Assembly (NCBI RefSeq): GCF_018991925.1 | Contig: NW_024751680.1 | Location: forward strand, 358,501 to 422,500 | Source: Homarus americanus | Taxonomy: Eukaryota > Arthropoda > Malacostraca > Decapoda > Nephropidae | Length of the DNA: 64,000 nt | Direction: 5' to 3' | In this document: positions 19,655 to 29,734 of the stretch, in pieces | How positions within the stretch are numbered: position 1 is the first letter of the stretch | How the letters are laid out: each line of letters begins with the position of its first letter | Notes under the pieces: model-generated | Databases searched by the model: none | Seen by the model: only the letters and a program-made list of their open reading frames with translations | Told to the model about the DNA's origin: nothing | Made by a program: the position numbers and the translations under genes

Positions 19655-20972
19655 AGTCTAACATCAGTTGTAGGCAAATTTCTGGAAGCAATTATTTCAA
19701 ACTCTATTCGAAATCACCTGGAGAAACACAAGTTGATCAATGATTCCCAACATGGCTTCACAAGCGGGCGTTCTTGTCTAACTAATCTATTAACGTTCTT
19801 TTCATCTGTTTTCGAATCAGTGGACGAGGGGCACAATTATGATGTGGTATATCTCGACTTTAGCAAAGCCTTCGACAGAGTCCTCCACGAAAGACTAATG
19901 AGAAAAGTGGAGGCTCGTGGCATTAAAGGAGATATTCTAAAATGGATTAGGGCTTGGTTACAGGCCAGGAAATAGCGAGTGAGCATTAACGGCACTAAGT
20001 CCCATTGGAGCAACGTCACAAGTGGAGTTCCCCAAGGCTCAGTACTTGGACCATTATTATTCATTATATACATAAACGACATCGATATCGGCGTAGACAG
20101 CAACTTAAGTAAATTTGCTGATGACACTAAAATAAGGCTTGTAATTAAATCTGACGAGGACTCCGCAGAACTACAGGAAGATCTAAAAAAAAATTTCGTT
20201 TGGTCTGAAAAATGGCAGATGAAATTCAATGTGGACAAATGTAAAGTACTCAGTATAGGAGATGTAAACAGGGAAACCAGATACCAGATGAACAATGATG
20301 TTATTGAGAAATCCGACTGCGAGAAGGATTTAGGAGTAATGATAAGTAGGAATCTTAAGAAAAGTGAACAATGTGTATTTGCTCGAAACAAGGTTAATAA
20401 AGTTTTAGGGTTCAGACAAAGGAGTGTTAGTTACAAGACTAGCGAGGTCATCCTAGAACTATATCTTGCGCTTGCGAGACCTCACTTGGGCTACGCAGTT
20501 CAATTCTGGTCACTGTATTACAGAATGGCTATAGAATCCTTGGAAAGAATTCAGAGGAGAATGACAAGACTAATCCCAGGCATTAGGAACCTTGAGTACA
20601 GAGACAGGTTAAAGCATCTTAATTTGCGCTCCCTCGAGAGACGTAGAGTGAGGGGCGATATGATAGAGGTGTATAAATGGAAGTCAGGGCTGAACAAAGG
20701 GGACATTACAAAGGTACTCAAATTATCCAACCAGAAGCGAACTCGTAACAATGGTTTTAAATTAAACAAATTTAGATTTAGGCCCGAACATTGGTTTGGA
20801 AATAGAATAGTGGATGAGTGGAACAAGTTACCAAATATCATCATTAACTCGAATACGCTGGATAGCTTCAAACATAGGTTGGATGGATATATGAGCAATA
20901 GGGGTTGGGTGTAAATGGGACTGCCCAGTATGGGCCAATAGGCCCGCTGCAGTTTCTCCCATTCTTATGTTC
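19655..20972 (+). mobile_element. CR1-like LINE, 5'-truncated, reverse transcriptase with one premature stop
   Basis: The frame opens at about 19655 within the reverse transcriptase, reading LTSVVGKFLE, a conserved LINE segment. Visible motifs: GFTSGRSC (about 19747), YLDFSKAFD with the first catalytic Asp (about 19846), SGVPQGSVLGPLL (about 20024) and FADD (20114-20125). A single TAG at 19973-19975 lies between the first two catalytic motifs; the same frame then runs to 20914. The C-terminal part (RIQRRMTRLIPG, LRSLERRRVRGDMIEVYK) is typical of CR1-group elements. The 3' end reads CCATTCTTATGTTC. TTAAGTTA on both sides (19647-19654, 20973-20980) may be a target-site duplication, weak evidence in TTAGG-like surroundings. 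The endonuclease domain is absent, so it is a dead copy, but little decayed. Confidence 0.93.
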
Positions 20973-20980
20973 TTAAGTTA

Positions 20981-21105
20981 GGTTGGATCAGGTTAGGTTA
21001 GTTAGGTCAGGCTAAGGTAGGTTAGGTTAGATTGGGTCAGGTCAAATTAGGTCAGGTCAGATTAGGTCAGGTCAGGTCAGATTAGGTCAGGCCAGTCGTG
21101 GTGCG
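20981..21105. repeat. TTAGGTCAGG-type repeats downstream of CR1 element
   Basis: TTAGGTTAG, AGGTCAGATT and AGGTCAGGTC variants, degenerate relatives of TTAGG. Confidence 0.75.
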
Positions 21106-21221
21106 TTGTCACAATTGGTTATTTTGTATACGTGTTCTGGCCTGTCCGGCTCTCTAACAAGAATTAATTGAGAGCCAGACCAGGGCGTGTAGCACCGGCC
21201 TATTAAAAGTGAACAGCGGCG

Positions 21222-21223
<2 letters not shown>

Positions 21224-21270
<47 letters not shown>
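21224..21270. repeat. (GT)n microsatellite
   Basis: Pure GT run. Confidence 0.97.
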
Positions 21271-21271
<1 letters not shown>

Positions 21272-21329
21272 AATGCTTTTAACTTTTATGTGTAGAAATT
21301 CATCAACACACATTAGGCTGACGTTGCTG

Positions 21330-21625
21330 GGGACTCTGTGGTGGTGGTGATGGTGACTGTGGATGGTGATGGTGGTGACTATAGTGGTAGTGGTGACTGT
21401 GGTGATTGTGACTGTACAGTATATTGGTTTTGGTGACTGTGGTGATGGTGACTTGCGTGGTGGTGGTGGCGGCGGTGGTGACTGTGGTGGTGGTGACTGA
21501 TATTAGTGCCTGATGGTGGTGACTGGTGGTGGTGACTGGTGGTGAAAGCACTGACTGTAGTAGTGGTGGTACTGGCTGCTGGGTCGTCGGGAAAGTTCTC
21601 TCTCTCTCTCTCTCTCTCTCTCCTC
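21330..21625. repeat. GGTGGTGACTGTGG repeats and (CT)n
   Basis: Irregular GGTGACTGTGGTGATGG motifs to about 21575, then a CT run (21598-21623). His/Thr-rich minus frames are artefacts. Confidence 0.75.
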
Positions 21626-22000
21626 CGATGATGGATTTCCTCTATTATTCACCACCTTCTCTCCCCCATTTCGTCTGTAGGTGCCTTGCGAAGCGCGTAC
21701 CCCCAGGAATACGAGTTCCGAAGAAGAAAAAGGGGGGGGGGGAGGTGGGACTGAGAGATCGCTCCGTTTGTTTGGTTGTTTTAATTGTCCGGGTGATATC
21801 TTAGGCATCGAGCTAAGATTCTGATTGGAAGTATGAGTGGGGAAGTAATTTGGCCTGATTTTATTTTATTTTATTTTTACTATCCAAAGGGCCGGGGTAT
21901 CTGTTCCCGATTCTACTTGTTTAATATTTTATTTTTCCGCCGGTGAAAACTTCGGGATTTGGTGAACAAGGGTGTCGGTGTTGTATAGTTTATACTGTTG
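21626..22000. other. Spacer
   Basis: Unique sequence with a G run (21732-21742) and TTTTATTTTATTTTATTTTT near 21858. No gene. Confidence 0.35.

Positions 22001-22002
<2 letters not shown>

Positions 22003-22051
<49 letters not shown>
22003..22051. repeat. (GA)n microsatellite
   Basis: Pure GA run of about 48 bp. Confidence 0.97.
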
Positions 22052-22059
<8 letters not shown>

Positions 22060-22129
22060 CTAGATAAATAAACGTTCGGGGCAGCAACAGTCACCCACGG
22101 CCGTTGATTAAATTATAACACCTTACTAC

Positions 22130-22620
22130 TATAACTGATGCCGCCATTGGTGGTTCCACACGTTGCTGTACGACCATATTTTTTCCCGTCTGGTCCCGCG
22201 ATAAAGATTAAAATTAAACCAGTTCTCCTTCATGTAGCAGGTAGTGTTGACAAAACCCGTGAGGGCACTGTGGCGGGGTTCACACGATGTTGGCGGGAAC
22301 ACGGTCACCAGTTAGCCGAATATGAACCTTACGACTGATTTTTTTTTTCATTATTATTTTCCTATTTTCTCTACAACACAAAAGGGACTATATTCTCCGT
22401 GGGGTAGACAAGTTATAGTGATAGTACTGTTAAACGTGGATGGTCAAACTCGCCCTTTTTATGTACGTTTAAAATGCAGAAGGGTAAAAGCGTTAACTTT
22501 GTCAACATGCGCGGGGCTGCATTTGGAATGAAGGTCGCGGCCCCGCTACAGTGGACACTCCCTCCTCTACTGCCACTACCACCACCACGCCGCGCCGCCT
22601 AGTTTTGGCGGGAGATAGGA
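22130..22620. promoter_or_regulatory. CpG-containing unique stretch with promoter-like motifs
   Basis: Unlike its surroundings this stretch is non-repetitive and CpG-containing. It has GCCGCCATTGG at about 22140 (YY1-like GCCGCCAT overlapping a reverse CCAAT box), GTTGGCGGGAAC near 22289, and TTTTGGCGGGAG at 22603-22614 (E2F-like). Motif matches alone are weak. Two plus frames of 66 and 69 codons (22138-22338, 22322-22531) show no known domain. Confidence 0.22.
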
Positions 22621-23235
22621 AGGCGTGGCGCTATTACCTATTTGAAATTATATACGTTCTATTGGCACACACACACACACACACGTTAAGCTTTAGCCGA
22701 TTTAGTTTTAAAATATTTATGAATTAAATATTAAAATATATCCGGATTGAATCTCAGATACATTGTTTTACACAGTTGGTGAATTAACGCCCAAACTCTA
22801 AACACTTTAATTTATACACATGAAAAAAATGACGTTTTCGACCGATGATTCATACGACTCTTAGTTGGGGTGAAAGAAAACGAAGAGAAGAAACCTGTAG
22901 AAAACGTAAATACCACAAGTAAATAGAAAACGTACTTAGAAGGAAGAGAAAGTGGAAGATTTTGTTTATTTATGTAATACAAGTACAGTACATTAACGTC
23001 CATGCTTGTTCTTAGTTACCCTGATGTAACTACTGAACCCCTGATGTAACTACTGAACCCCTGATGCTGGGATGAAACAATGATTGTGGTTGAATTATGT
23101 TATAGTTTCTGTAATTTATAGTAGTTAAGGGTTTGGGCTGTGACGGTATTGGTGGCGAAGGAAAACAAACAGATGATCACTAGACACAATAAAACTCGGA
23201 GGTGTTGGCCAAAAAAATAGACAATCCCCAGCCAC
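22621..23235. other. AT-rich spacer
   Basis: Includes a short CA run (22669-22684) and a 20-bp direct duplication CCCTGATGTAACTACTGAAC (about 23019 and 23038). No gene is seen. Confidence 0.4.
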
Positions 23236-23322
23236 CCAAACCAACCAACCAATCAACCAACCAAACCAACCAACCAACCAATCAACCAACCACCCAACCA
23301 ACCAACAAACAAACAAACAAAC
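23236..23322. repeat. (CCAA)n/(CAAA)n microsatellite
   Basis: ACCAACCAACCAATCAACC passing into AACAAACAAACAAACAAACG. The Trp/Leu/Gly/Val frame on the minus strand is an artefact. Confidence 0.93.
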
Positions 23323-24000
23323 GGATACAAAATGATCACAAAAAACAACAGAGATGTTGACCAAAGAAAATGAAAAAAAAAAAGTTCCTCCCATCTCAAA
23401 CATAAAATCATTCTAGGTGTTAAAGAAAACGAACTAAAGATTCTCCCAAGATACAAACTTTAAGGAACTGTTAGCTAAAGAAAACGGAAGATGGGCCCAG
23501 AGAATCGTGAGCATCCTGGAGGTGTTTATCTTCAGGTTCACTAAGCTTGAGAGGCGGGGGGGGGGGGGACCTAATCTTCAAGGGGTTCAGTTTCTTCCAT
23601 AACACTTAATGTACATCTGAGACCATAATTCTCTATACACTTTCGGTGGCACGATTTGGTGTGATCTTAATTTATAGATGTTAAACGCTGCTGCCTGTTA
23701 TTCCAAATCACGTCACAAGAACATGAGAAAATAACAACAGTAAAACACAATGAAAATCACAACAGTACAACACAAATAATGAACTGAGTAAATTGAGGTT
23801 ATTATTCACACAAATCCTCTTCCCTAAAGGACCATCAAAGCAGACGTTGCCACATATTGATCAAATTGTCCTGGGAAATATTGCCGCAACTCAACGTATA
23901 ATTTCAATGCTAATCAAATATTAATTGTTCTCGCGAATATGTGTATGAGAACCTGTCAGCTTTTGCGTCACATAAGGTTTCGTTACCCATTAATAGCAGT
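23323..24000. other. Spacer, no gene seen
   Basis: Unique-looking sequence with a G run at 23559-23568. Open frames are short. No supported feature. Confidence 0.4.
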
Positions 24001-24002
24001 GG

Positions 24003-24070
24003 TAGTAGAGTAGTTAGAGTAGTAGTTGTTATTATTGTTATTATTATTATTATTGTTATTATTATTATTG
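24003..24070. repeat. (GTA)n/(TTA)n microsatellite
   Basis: GTAGTAGAGTAGTTAGAG followed by TTATTATTATTG units. Confidence 0.9.
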
Positions 24071-24149
24071 ACCACTATGACCTCCGTTTGTATATTTCTC
24101 TCATCCACCAACATAAACTGACTCATGTAGGGCCACGCTCCCTGAAAGC

Positions 24150-24330
24150 ACGAGGGAGGGGGGGGGTAGAGGGGTTATCGAGATGAGTTAAGAGGATGTG
24201 TGGGAGTGGGGGGGTATAGAGATAGGGGGTGAGGTAGAGAGGAGAGAGAGGGGGTGTGTGGTAGAGGGTGGGGGTGTGTGAGGTAGAGATGAGGAAAGAG
24301 GGGGTGTGTGTAGTGGGTGGGGGGGGAGGT
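24150..24330. repeat. GGGGGTGTGTG-rich tract
   Basis: Irregular AGAGGGGGTGTGTG and GAGGTAGAGA repeats with G runs. Confidence 0.6.
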
Positions 24331-24455
24331 CTGCATGGCGGGTGAGGTAGCCAATAATAGTTAAAGTCGAACAGGCAACAGCGACGATTACTTTGTGTCG
24401 GAATCGTCTAATATGCAACGAGAATGTGTTGGTCGGTGCTTGTGTGTTGTGATGA

Positions 24456-24457
<2 letters not shown>

Positions 24458-24518
<61 letters not shown>

Positions 24519-24670
24519 TTGGGACGCGTTAAAAATAAATACATATAATGCACCCAATATGTTAGCAACACCATGTATACATCGTGGACACTTCACACAC
24601 ATCATACATACATACATACATACATACATACATACATACATACATACATACATACATACATACACACACA
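24458..24670. repeat. (GT)n and (TACA)n microsatellites
   Basis: GT run (24458-24511) and about 15 TACA units (24605-24663), separated by about 95 bp of unique sequence. Confidence 0.97.
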
Positions 24671-24759
24671 CACTTACATAAACATACATAAATCCATTAT
24701 TTTGTTATATTCTTTTACGCCATGTACACGCACCGACCGCCCAGCTCTCACTGGTAAAC

Positions 24760-24900
24760 AACATATTCGATACAAAATGGAGATTGAAGCTCTTCATGGC
24801 CAACACAGGGAAAATTTGGCGCGCTCTCACCATCACATTATGAAAATAGCGCCGCGGTTTGTTTTTGGCGGGAAAAATGCCCCCCCCCCCGAAATGAAAC
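24760..24900. promoter_or_regulatory. E2F-like sites in a CpG-containing stretch
   Basis: AATTTGGCGCGC (about 24813-24824) and TTTTTGGCGGGAAAAA (about 24862-24877) match the E2F consensus TTTSSCGC; the second is close to the classic TTTGGCGGGAAA. AGCGCCGCGG lies between them. They lie about 50 bp apart in non-repetitive sequence, but no gene start is recognisable nearby. Confidence 0.25.
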
Positions 24901-25129
24901 TATATTTGTGTGTGTCTGTCTGTCTGGGTACTAGTATGTTTTTTGGTAATATTTATAGGTAAGGTAAAGGCTTGATAGGTCGGCTTTAAGGTGTAGGAAA
25001 CTCGAGCGCCGTGAATACCCCAAGTTTGACAAGCGACAGTTGGGAATGCTGGCCGAGGAATGATAGCGTCGGTGTCGCCTTATTAATATGTACACTCAAC
25101 CACAAAACTCTGAGTGGGTAATGATTAAA

Positions 25130-25248
25130 TGTGGGGGGGAGGGGGGTTGTTTGTGGGGGGGTGTTGTGTGGTTGGGTGTTGTGTGTGAGGGGGGGTTGTG
25201 GTTGGGTGTTGTGGGGGGCTGTGTGGGGCGCTTGTGTTGTGTGGGGGG

Positions 25249-25311
<63 letters not shown>

Positions 25312-25312
25312 C
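25130..25312. repeat. GGGGGTTGTG repeats and (GT)n
   Basis: G-rich GTGTTGTGTGGTTGGGTG motifs, then a pure GT run (25250-25311). Confidence 0.92.
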
Positions 25313-25384
25313 GTCCGTCCTGCAGGAGTGAAGGTGAGTGGACCGGAGACACATGACTGAAGGTGTTGGTGATCCTCTTCCTGG

Positions 25385-25690
25385 GGTGGACTGGTGATGA
25401 TGATGATAGTGATGGAGGTGCTTGCATGGTTGTGGTGTTGATTGTAAGGGTGATAATGCTGGTATTGAGGGTGATGATGGTGATGATGATAATGATGATG
25501 GTGATGATGATGATAGTATATAAATAAACCATCAACGTGATAATATGACAACCTCCTCCACCATCATCATCACAACCACCGTCCTCACTACCACCACCAT
25601 GACCACCACCATCACATCCACCACCACCTCCATCATCCTCCCCACCACCACCTCCATCATCCTCCCCACCACCACCACCCTTCTCATCAT
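25385..25690. repeat. GATGAT and CCACCATCATC repeats in opposite orientation
   Basis: Plus-strand GATGATGGTGATG (25395-25515) is followed about 35 bp later by its complement type CACCATCATCC (25553-25685), so the two halves form a potential long inverted repeat. Confidence 0.8.
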
Positions 25691-26404
25691 TCAAGCACAA
25701 GTCGCCGGTAGTGGTGGTGGAGGTGGATGCCGGGCGTCATTGTTATCGCTCGCTGGAAATCAATTGTCCATAATGTGGCTGTTTTGCCGACGCGTGAGGA
25801 GGTACAATGGTGCCGGGCCGGGACGCCTGGAGAGGTGCAACGTTGCAGTGGTTGCATCACAAGCATCGACGGCCGCTTCCAATGGTAACCAAATGAAGAC
25901 GTTGTCGCGTCTTGCACCTTCAGTGTTGCGGGTTATTGTCAGAGGCGGCTATTGTCGGAGGCGCCTGGTGAGCGTGTATACTGGTGCTGGGTGTTGTGAG
26001 ATGCAGGCTACAGGGGGTGTCCCCAAGCCCTCCTCGGGTCTGGACTTCCTTATTCACGTACATTGGGTCTGGGTTCTCAAGGTTCTTACTTTAAATTTCC
26101 TTCCCAACGGGAAATGGAAAAACACATCTAACTGTCTCACATAAACTACGACGTAAGAGATTGAAGACAACAGATCGTCGGAACTGCACCGAAGACTGTC
26201 CGCTGACCAGACAAGTTCTCTTTCCCAGTCAGGGAATAAAGACATTTAATAATCTCGGAGAGTTCAGTCCCAAGACGTGATCGTCTTGTTATTGTCATGT
26301 TATCGACGTCCTCGCACGCCACTCTAACACCAGTTTATAATATTCAGGACCTGTGATCCTCCCCGCCCCCCGCCTAAATAATCACTGGCTTGAGGAGCTT
26401 TGGC
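25691..26404. other. Unique spacer
   Basis: Non-repetitive sequence of mixed composition. The plus frame continuing to 26144 carries no motif that I recognise. No supported gene. Confidence 0.35.
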
Positions 26405-26700
26405 TTGGACCCTCCTTCCTTCCTTCCTCCCTCTCCCTCCTCTCCTTCCAATCTCCTCTCCCCCTCCTTCCTCTCCCCTCCCTCCTTCTCGTCTCATCCC
26501 GCTTTCCTCCTCCTCCCTCCTCCTCTCCCAGGTTCTCAAAGTGGAAGCTGGAAGGAAGTGACCTCAGGAGGCCGTCATATAATGTTTTAGAGAAACAAAA
26601 AAACATTGTTTTCCTTTTGGCTGCGTTGGCAACTCTATGTCCGCCTTTCTTGACTGACGTACTAATAAACTATTGCCCGAGAAGCAGCACTGCGTTTTAG
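26405..26700 (+). other. Candidate terminal exon behind a long pyrimidine tract
   Basis: About 125 nt of C/T-rich sequence ends in CTCTCCCAG at 26531. If this is a 3' splice site, the exon from 26532 has a non-repetitive frame (first full codon 26533) of 55 residues, beginning FSKWKLEGSDLRRPSYNVLE and ending at TAG 26698-26700. It contains a hydrophobic segment (about residues 25-40). AATAAA at 26664-26669 is a possible poly(A) signal. No family is recognised. The pyrimidine tract may just be a microsatellite that mimics an acceptor. Confidence 0.22.
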
Positions 26701-26709
26701 GAAATGCTC

Positions 26710-26950
26710 ATCCCTGCATCCCTGCCACCCTCCCTGCCTCCTTCCCTGCCTCCTTCCCTGCCACCCTCCCCTGCCTCCTTCCCTGCCTCCTTTCCCTGAC
26801 ACCCTCCTGCCTCCTTCCCTCACCCTCCCTGCCACCTTCCCTGCCTCCCTCCCTGCCACCCCTGCCTCCTCTTCCCCTGCCTCCTTCCTCACACTCCCCC
26901 CACCCTCTCGATTTCCTATAGCATACATCCCTGCTTCCTTCCTCCCCTGT
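26710..26950. repeat. CTGCCTCCTTCC/CTGCCACCCTCC minisatellite
   Basis: About 16 imperfect 12-bp units (CTGCCTCCTTCC, CTGCCACCCTCC), pyrimidine-rich. Confidence 0.92.
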
Positions 26951-26999
26951 GTCCTTGGGAGGAAAAAGATCATATTATTATGGTACACACCAGATTAAC

Positions 27000-27850
27000 A
27001 CTCACCACAGACAAGTTACCAATAAACATAGGATCTCAAACAGACTTCACTGCCCTCCAGGACCTTGAGCCAGTTTTACCAAATTAACAGACAGGCACTT
27101 GTCACATGGGGGTACAGTTGGATGGGAGCCTCCGGGGGGTGGGGAGCTGGCATGGTATCTGGCTGCGACCATGACTTTACCCTATTGCATGTTGAGGCCC
27201 TTATTTATTTGACTTTTAAAGGCCAAGTGTACAGTAACTTTCATGTTGAAAATGTGAAAGCCGGTTTCCTTTGTAGACCCAGTCGGCTTATCTACGTCTT
27301 ATCAGTTGGTGTCCTAGTGACCCTTAGTGCTTTGGTCGCTTACCTCAGAGCCAAGTCATTTTCTCCTCAAATACTTCGCTGTAATGTTTGTTTTGTTATT
27401 TTTTACGAAACTTTGGTTTAACTACTGTGAGTCATTGTACGACCTGGACGACCTCTCCGGACCTGAAGGCATCCGTGCCCTCAGAGTTTAGGTCCCGACT
27501 GGAGGGTTGTGGTGGTTGACTAGGTAACCATCCCGACGGACACACCTTAGGCGCCTGAGGCCAACTCCAGGTAAACTCCAGGTATAACAATTTCCAGGAT
27601 GCAGGCGGGTTGATCCCTCTGTTTACACCCTAAAATTTCGAGATGGAGAAAGTGAAGAAGAAAACATGACCCGGGATCTTGGAAAGTTCTGAGGTAAGAA
27701 TTGTTCTGCTCTCAACGGGATCACCTGTGTGTGTGTGTGTGTGTGTGTGAAGATGTTTAAAATTCGTCTGGTGGACAAAAAAAAAAAAAAGCTGTCACGC
27801 CAAGTTTGAACCAAAGAATTTAAAATTTCATATGTGATGGGGAGATATAT
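27000..27850. other. Unique stretch with an unassigned 118-codon frame
   Basis: The plus frame 27065-27421 has ordinary composition, including RLIYVLSVGVLVTLSALVAY, which would be membrane-spanning. I recognise no family and no splice or promoter context, so it is probably chance. A GT run lies at 27727-27749 and an A run at 27777-27790. Confidence 0.15.
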
Positions 27851-27854
27851 TTAC

Positions 27855-28015
27855 CTGCCCTACCCCCTCCTCTTCCCTCCCTTCTCCTCCAAGTGCCCTT
27901 CCCTCACCTCCCCTACTCCCTTCCCTACCTCTGTTCAAGTGCCCTCCCTCACCCCCCCCACTGCCCCTCCAGGTGTCCCCCCCACCCCTCCTCCCCACCA
28001 CACCCACCCTTGTAC
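27855..28015. repeat. CCCTCC/CCACCCC pyrimidine tract
   Basis: C/T-rich sequence with imperfect CAAGTGCCCTCCCTCACC copies. Confidence 0.6.
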
Positions 28016-28059
28016 CATCTAGGTGTTGTCGCCTCAGCAGACGTTTCGGGTGTCGGGTT

Positions 28060-28416
28060 TCAGAAGAACAAGTTGCCGTAGGAGGTCTCCCCCGGCCTCC
28101 TGCTGGTGGCGGCGGGTGAGGTGTCACGTCGTCCGTCACTCAACCCGTCTGGTGGAATAATCCTCAGGTCTAAAGGCGTCTCGGGGAATAATCTTTTAGT
28201 CTTCAGAGGCGGTGCTAGGGCCTCGAGAAATTTGACGCGTGCCTTCAGAGTGCCACGTCGCCTCCTGGGTAAAGGAACCGAAACTCTAGGATGCAATTCT
28301 TTCTTGGTGATGTGTTGTGGAGGCAGTGCGTCCCCTTTTTCCTCTGTCGTTTCCACTGAGGGTATTGTTACAGTGTCTGGGTCCACGTGTCGTGTTGGCG
28401 TTCTTACCTGTCTCAC
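28060..28416 (-). CDS. Unassigned 118-codon open frame, possible exon
   Basis: This minus-strand frame lies in non-repetitive, GC-richer sequence. Its product is charged and varied (KARVKFLEALAPPLKTKRLF near the middle), unlike the repeat-derived frames elsewhere. It begins MRQVRTPTRHVDPDTVTIPS and ends YGNLFF. No domain is recognised. The plus strand is also open here for 124 codons (28106-28480), which weakens the case. CAG|GTAAGAA just inside the minus frame could be a donor, in which case coding sequence would lie above 28410 instead. Confidence 0.2.
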   Translation of the reverse strand: MRQVRTPTRHVDPDTVTIPSVETTEEKGDALPPQHITKKELHPRVSVPLPRRRRGTLKARVKFLEALAPPLKTKRLFPETPLDLRIIPPDGLSDGRRDTSPAATSRRPGETSYGNLFF

Positions 28417-28840
28417 AGTGCCAAGGAGTATTATCGTAGAGTGCCAAGTAGTACTGTATTATTCCAAGAGTGCCAAGTAGTATTATCGTAGAGTGCCAAG
28501 TAGTATTGTCTTAGAGTGCCAAGTAGTATTATCGTAGAGTGCCAAGTAGTACTGTATTATTCCAAGAGTGCCAAGTAGTACTGTATTATTCCAAGAGTGC
28601 CAAGTAGTATTATCGTAGAGTGCCAAGTAGTATTATCGTAGAGTGCCAAGTAGTATTATCTTAGAGTGCCAAGTAGTATTGTCTTAGAGTGCCAAGTAGT
28701 ATTATCGTAGAGTGCCAAGTAGTATTGTCTTAGAGTGCCAAGTAGTATTATCGTAGAGTGCCAAGTAGTATTATCGTAGAGTGCCAAGTAGTATTATCGT
28801 AGAGTGCCAAGTAGTATTATCGTAGAGTGCCACGTATATA
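28413..28840 (+). repeat. 23-bp AGAGTGCCAAGTAGT array, about 18 copies
   Basis: The unit is AGAGTGCCAAGTAGTATTAT plus CGT; variants end in TGTCTT or carry an ACTGTATTATTCCA insert. It ends at GTGCCACGTATATACC, then unique sequence. Variants are interspersed, consistent with repeated unequal exchange. Confidence 0.96.
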
Positions 28841-29300
28841 CCAACATAGCGTTATACTCTAAAAAGCCTTCCTGTGCTGCCAAGTTGCTAAAGTTTCATA
28901 CCCAGGTAAGTGTTTCCTTCCGGCCCGCCTCCAAGATGTCATGTTTTAAATTATGTTGATCTTATCCCTCGACAGTGTCATGTTATGCCTTCAACATCAC
29001 TTATCTGTTATAGTGTGTCATTTCTTATCTACCGAAGCCCTTCAGTCGGCACATGGTTCATAATGCCCCCTTGTATCTGTAGACATCCATCATTTTCCTC
29101 GACAAGTTGTCATATTCCCGGGGACACAGTTTCATGTTCTCCGCGACAAAGTGCCATATTATATCTCTTTAAAAGCGTCTATAGGATGTGGTGCCAACTT
29201 GTCTTGAATGGCACCCTTCTATCTCCCAGCCGCCGTACAGTGCCATGTCTTATCTCCGAGGATCTGCGACTGACGAGACCTGAAACCTGAGATTTTGCTG
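28841..29300. other. Spacer with eroded GTGCCA/GTGTCATGTT motifs and a donor-like site
   Basis: CAG|GTAAGTG at 28905/28906 is a consensus 5' splice site, preceded by about 20 open codons ending in KLLKFHTQ. GTGTCATGTTAT and GTGCCATATTAT recur irregularly, perhaps old relatives of the 23-bp array. Confidence 0.3.
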
Positions 29301-29734
29301 GAGGGAAAAAATAAAGGGTCGTAGGTGTGGGGGGGGAGAGGGGATCTGGTGGGTGTCGGGCGGGTGTCCTTGTCAGACGTAAACACACAGCGTCCACCTG
29401 ACCTGAGACGGATGCTATCAAAAGACGCTGTATTTGAAGTAGGATGTAGGATAAGTATGTGGGGGGGGGGAAGGTTTAGGTTGAAGGAGAAACATTGTGT
29501 GGGAGAGGATGGGATGGATAGTTAAGATAGGATATTTAGTACTATATTAAGAGGTCGTAGGATGAAGAAAATGAATGGTTCGTATGATGTATGTGGAGGG
29601 GAGTAGGATGTAGGATATTCATGTGATATATATGTGGTATACTGTATGTGTGAAGTATATCCATGGGAAATATATCTGTGAAGTATGCCCAAGTGTGTGA
29701 GTTTTATTTGGTAATTATGTGAGAGTTTACCTGG
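29301..29734. other. Spacer
   Basis: GT/GA-rich unique sequence with GTAGGATG and AAGTATATCC variants. No gene. Confidence 0.35.

Noticed and set aside
27065..27421. 118-codon frame with a membrane-like segment as a gene
   Set aside because: No family recognised, no splice or promoter context and length compatible with chance; kept only as a note in the spacer entry.
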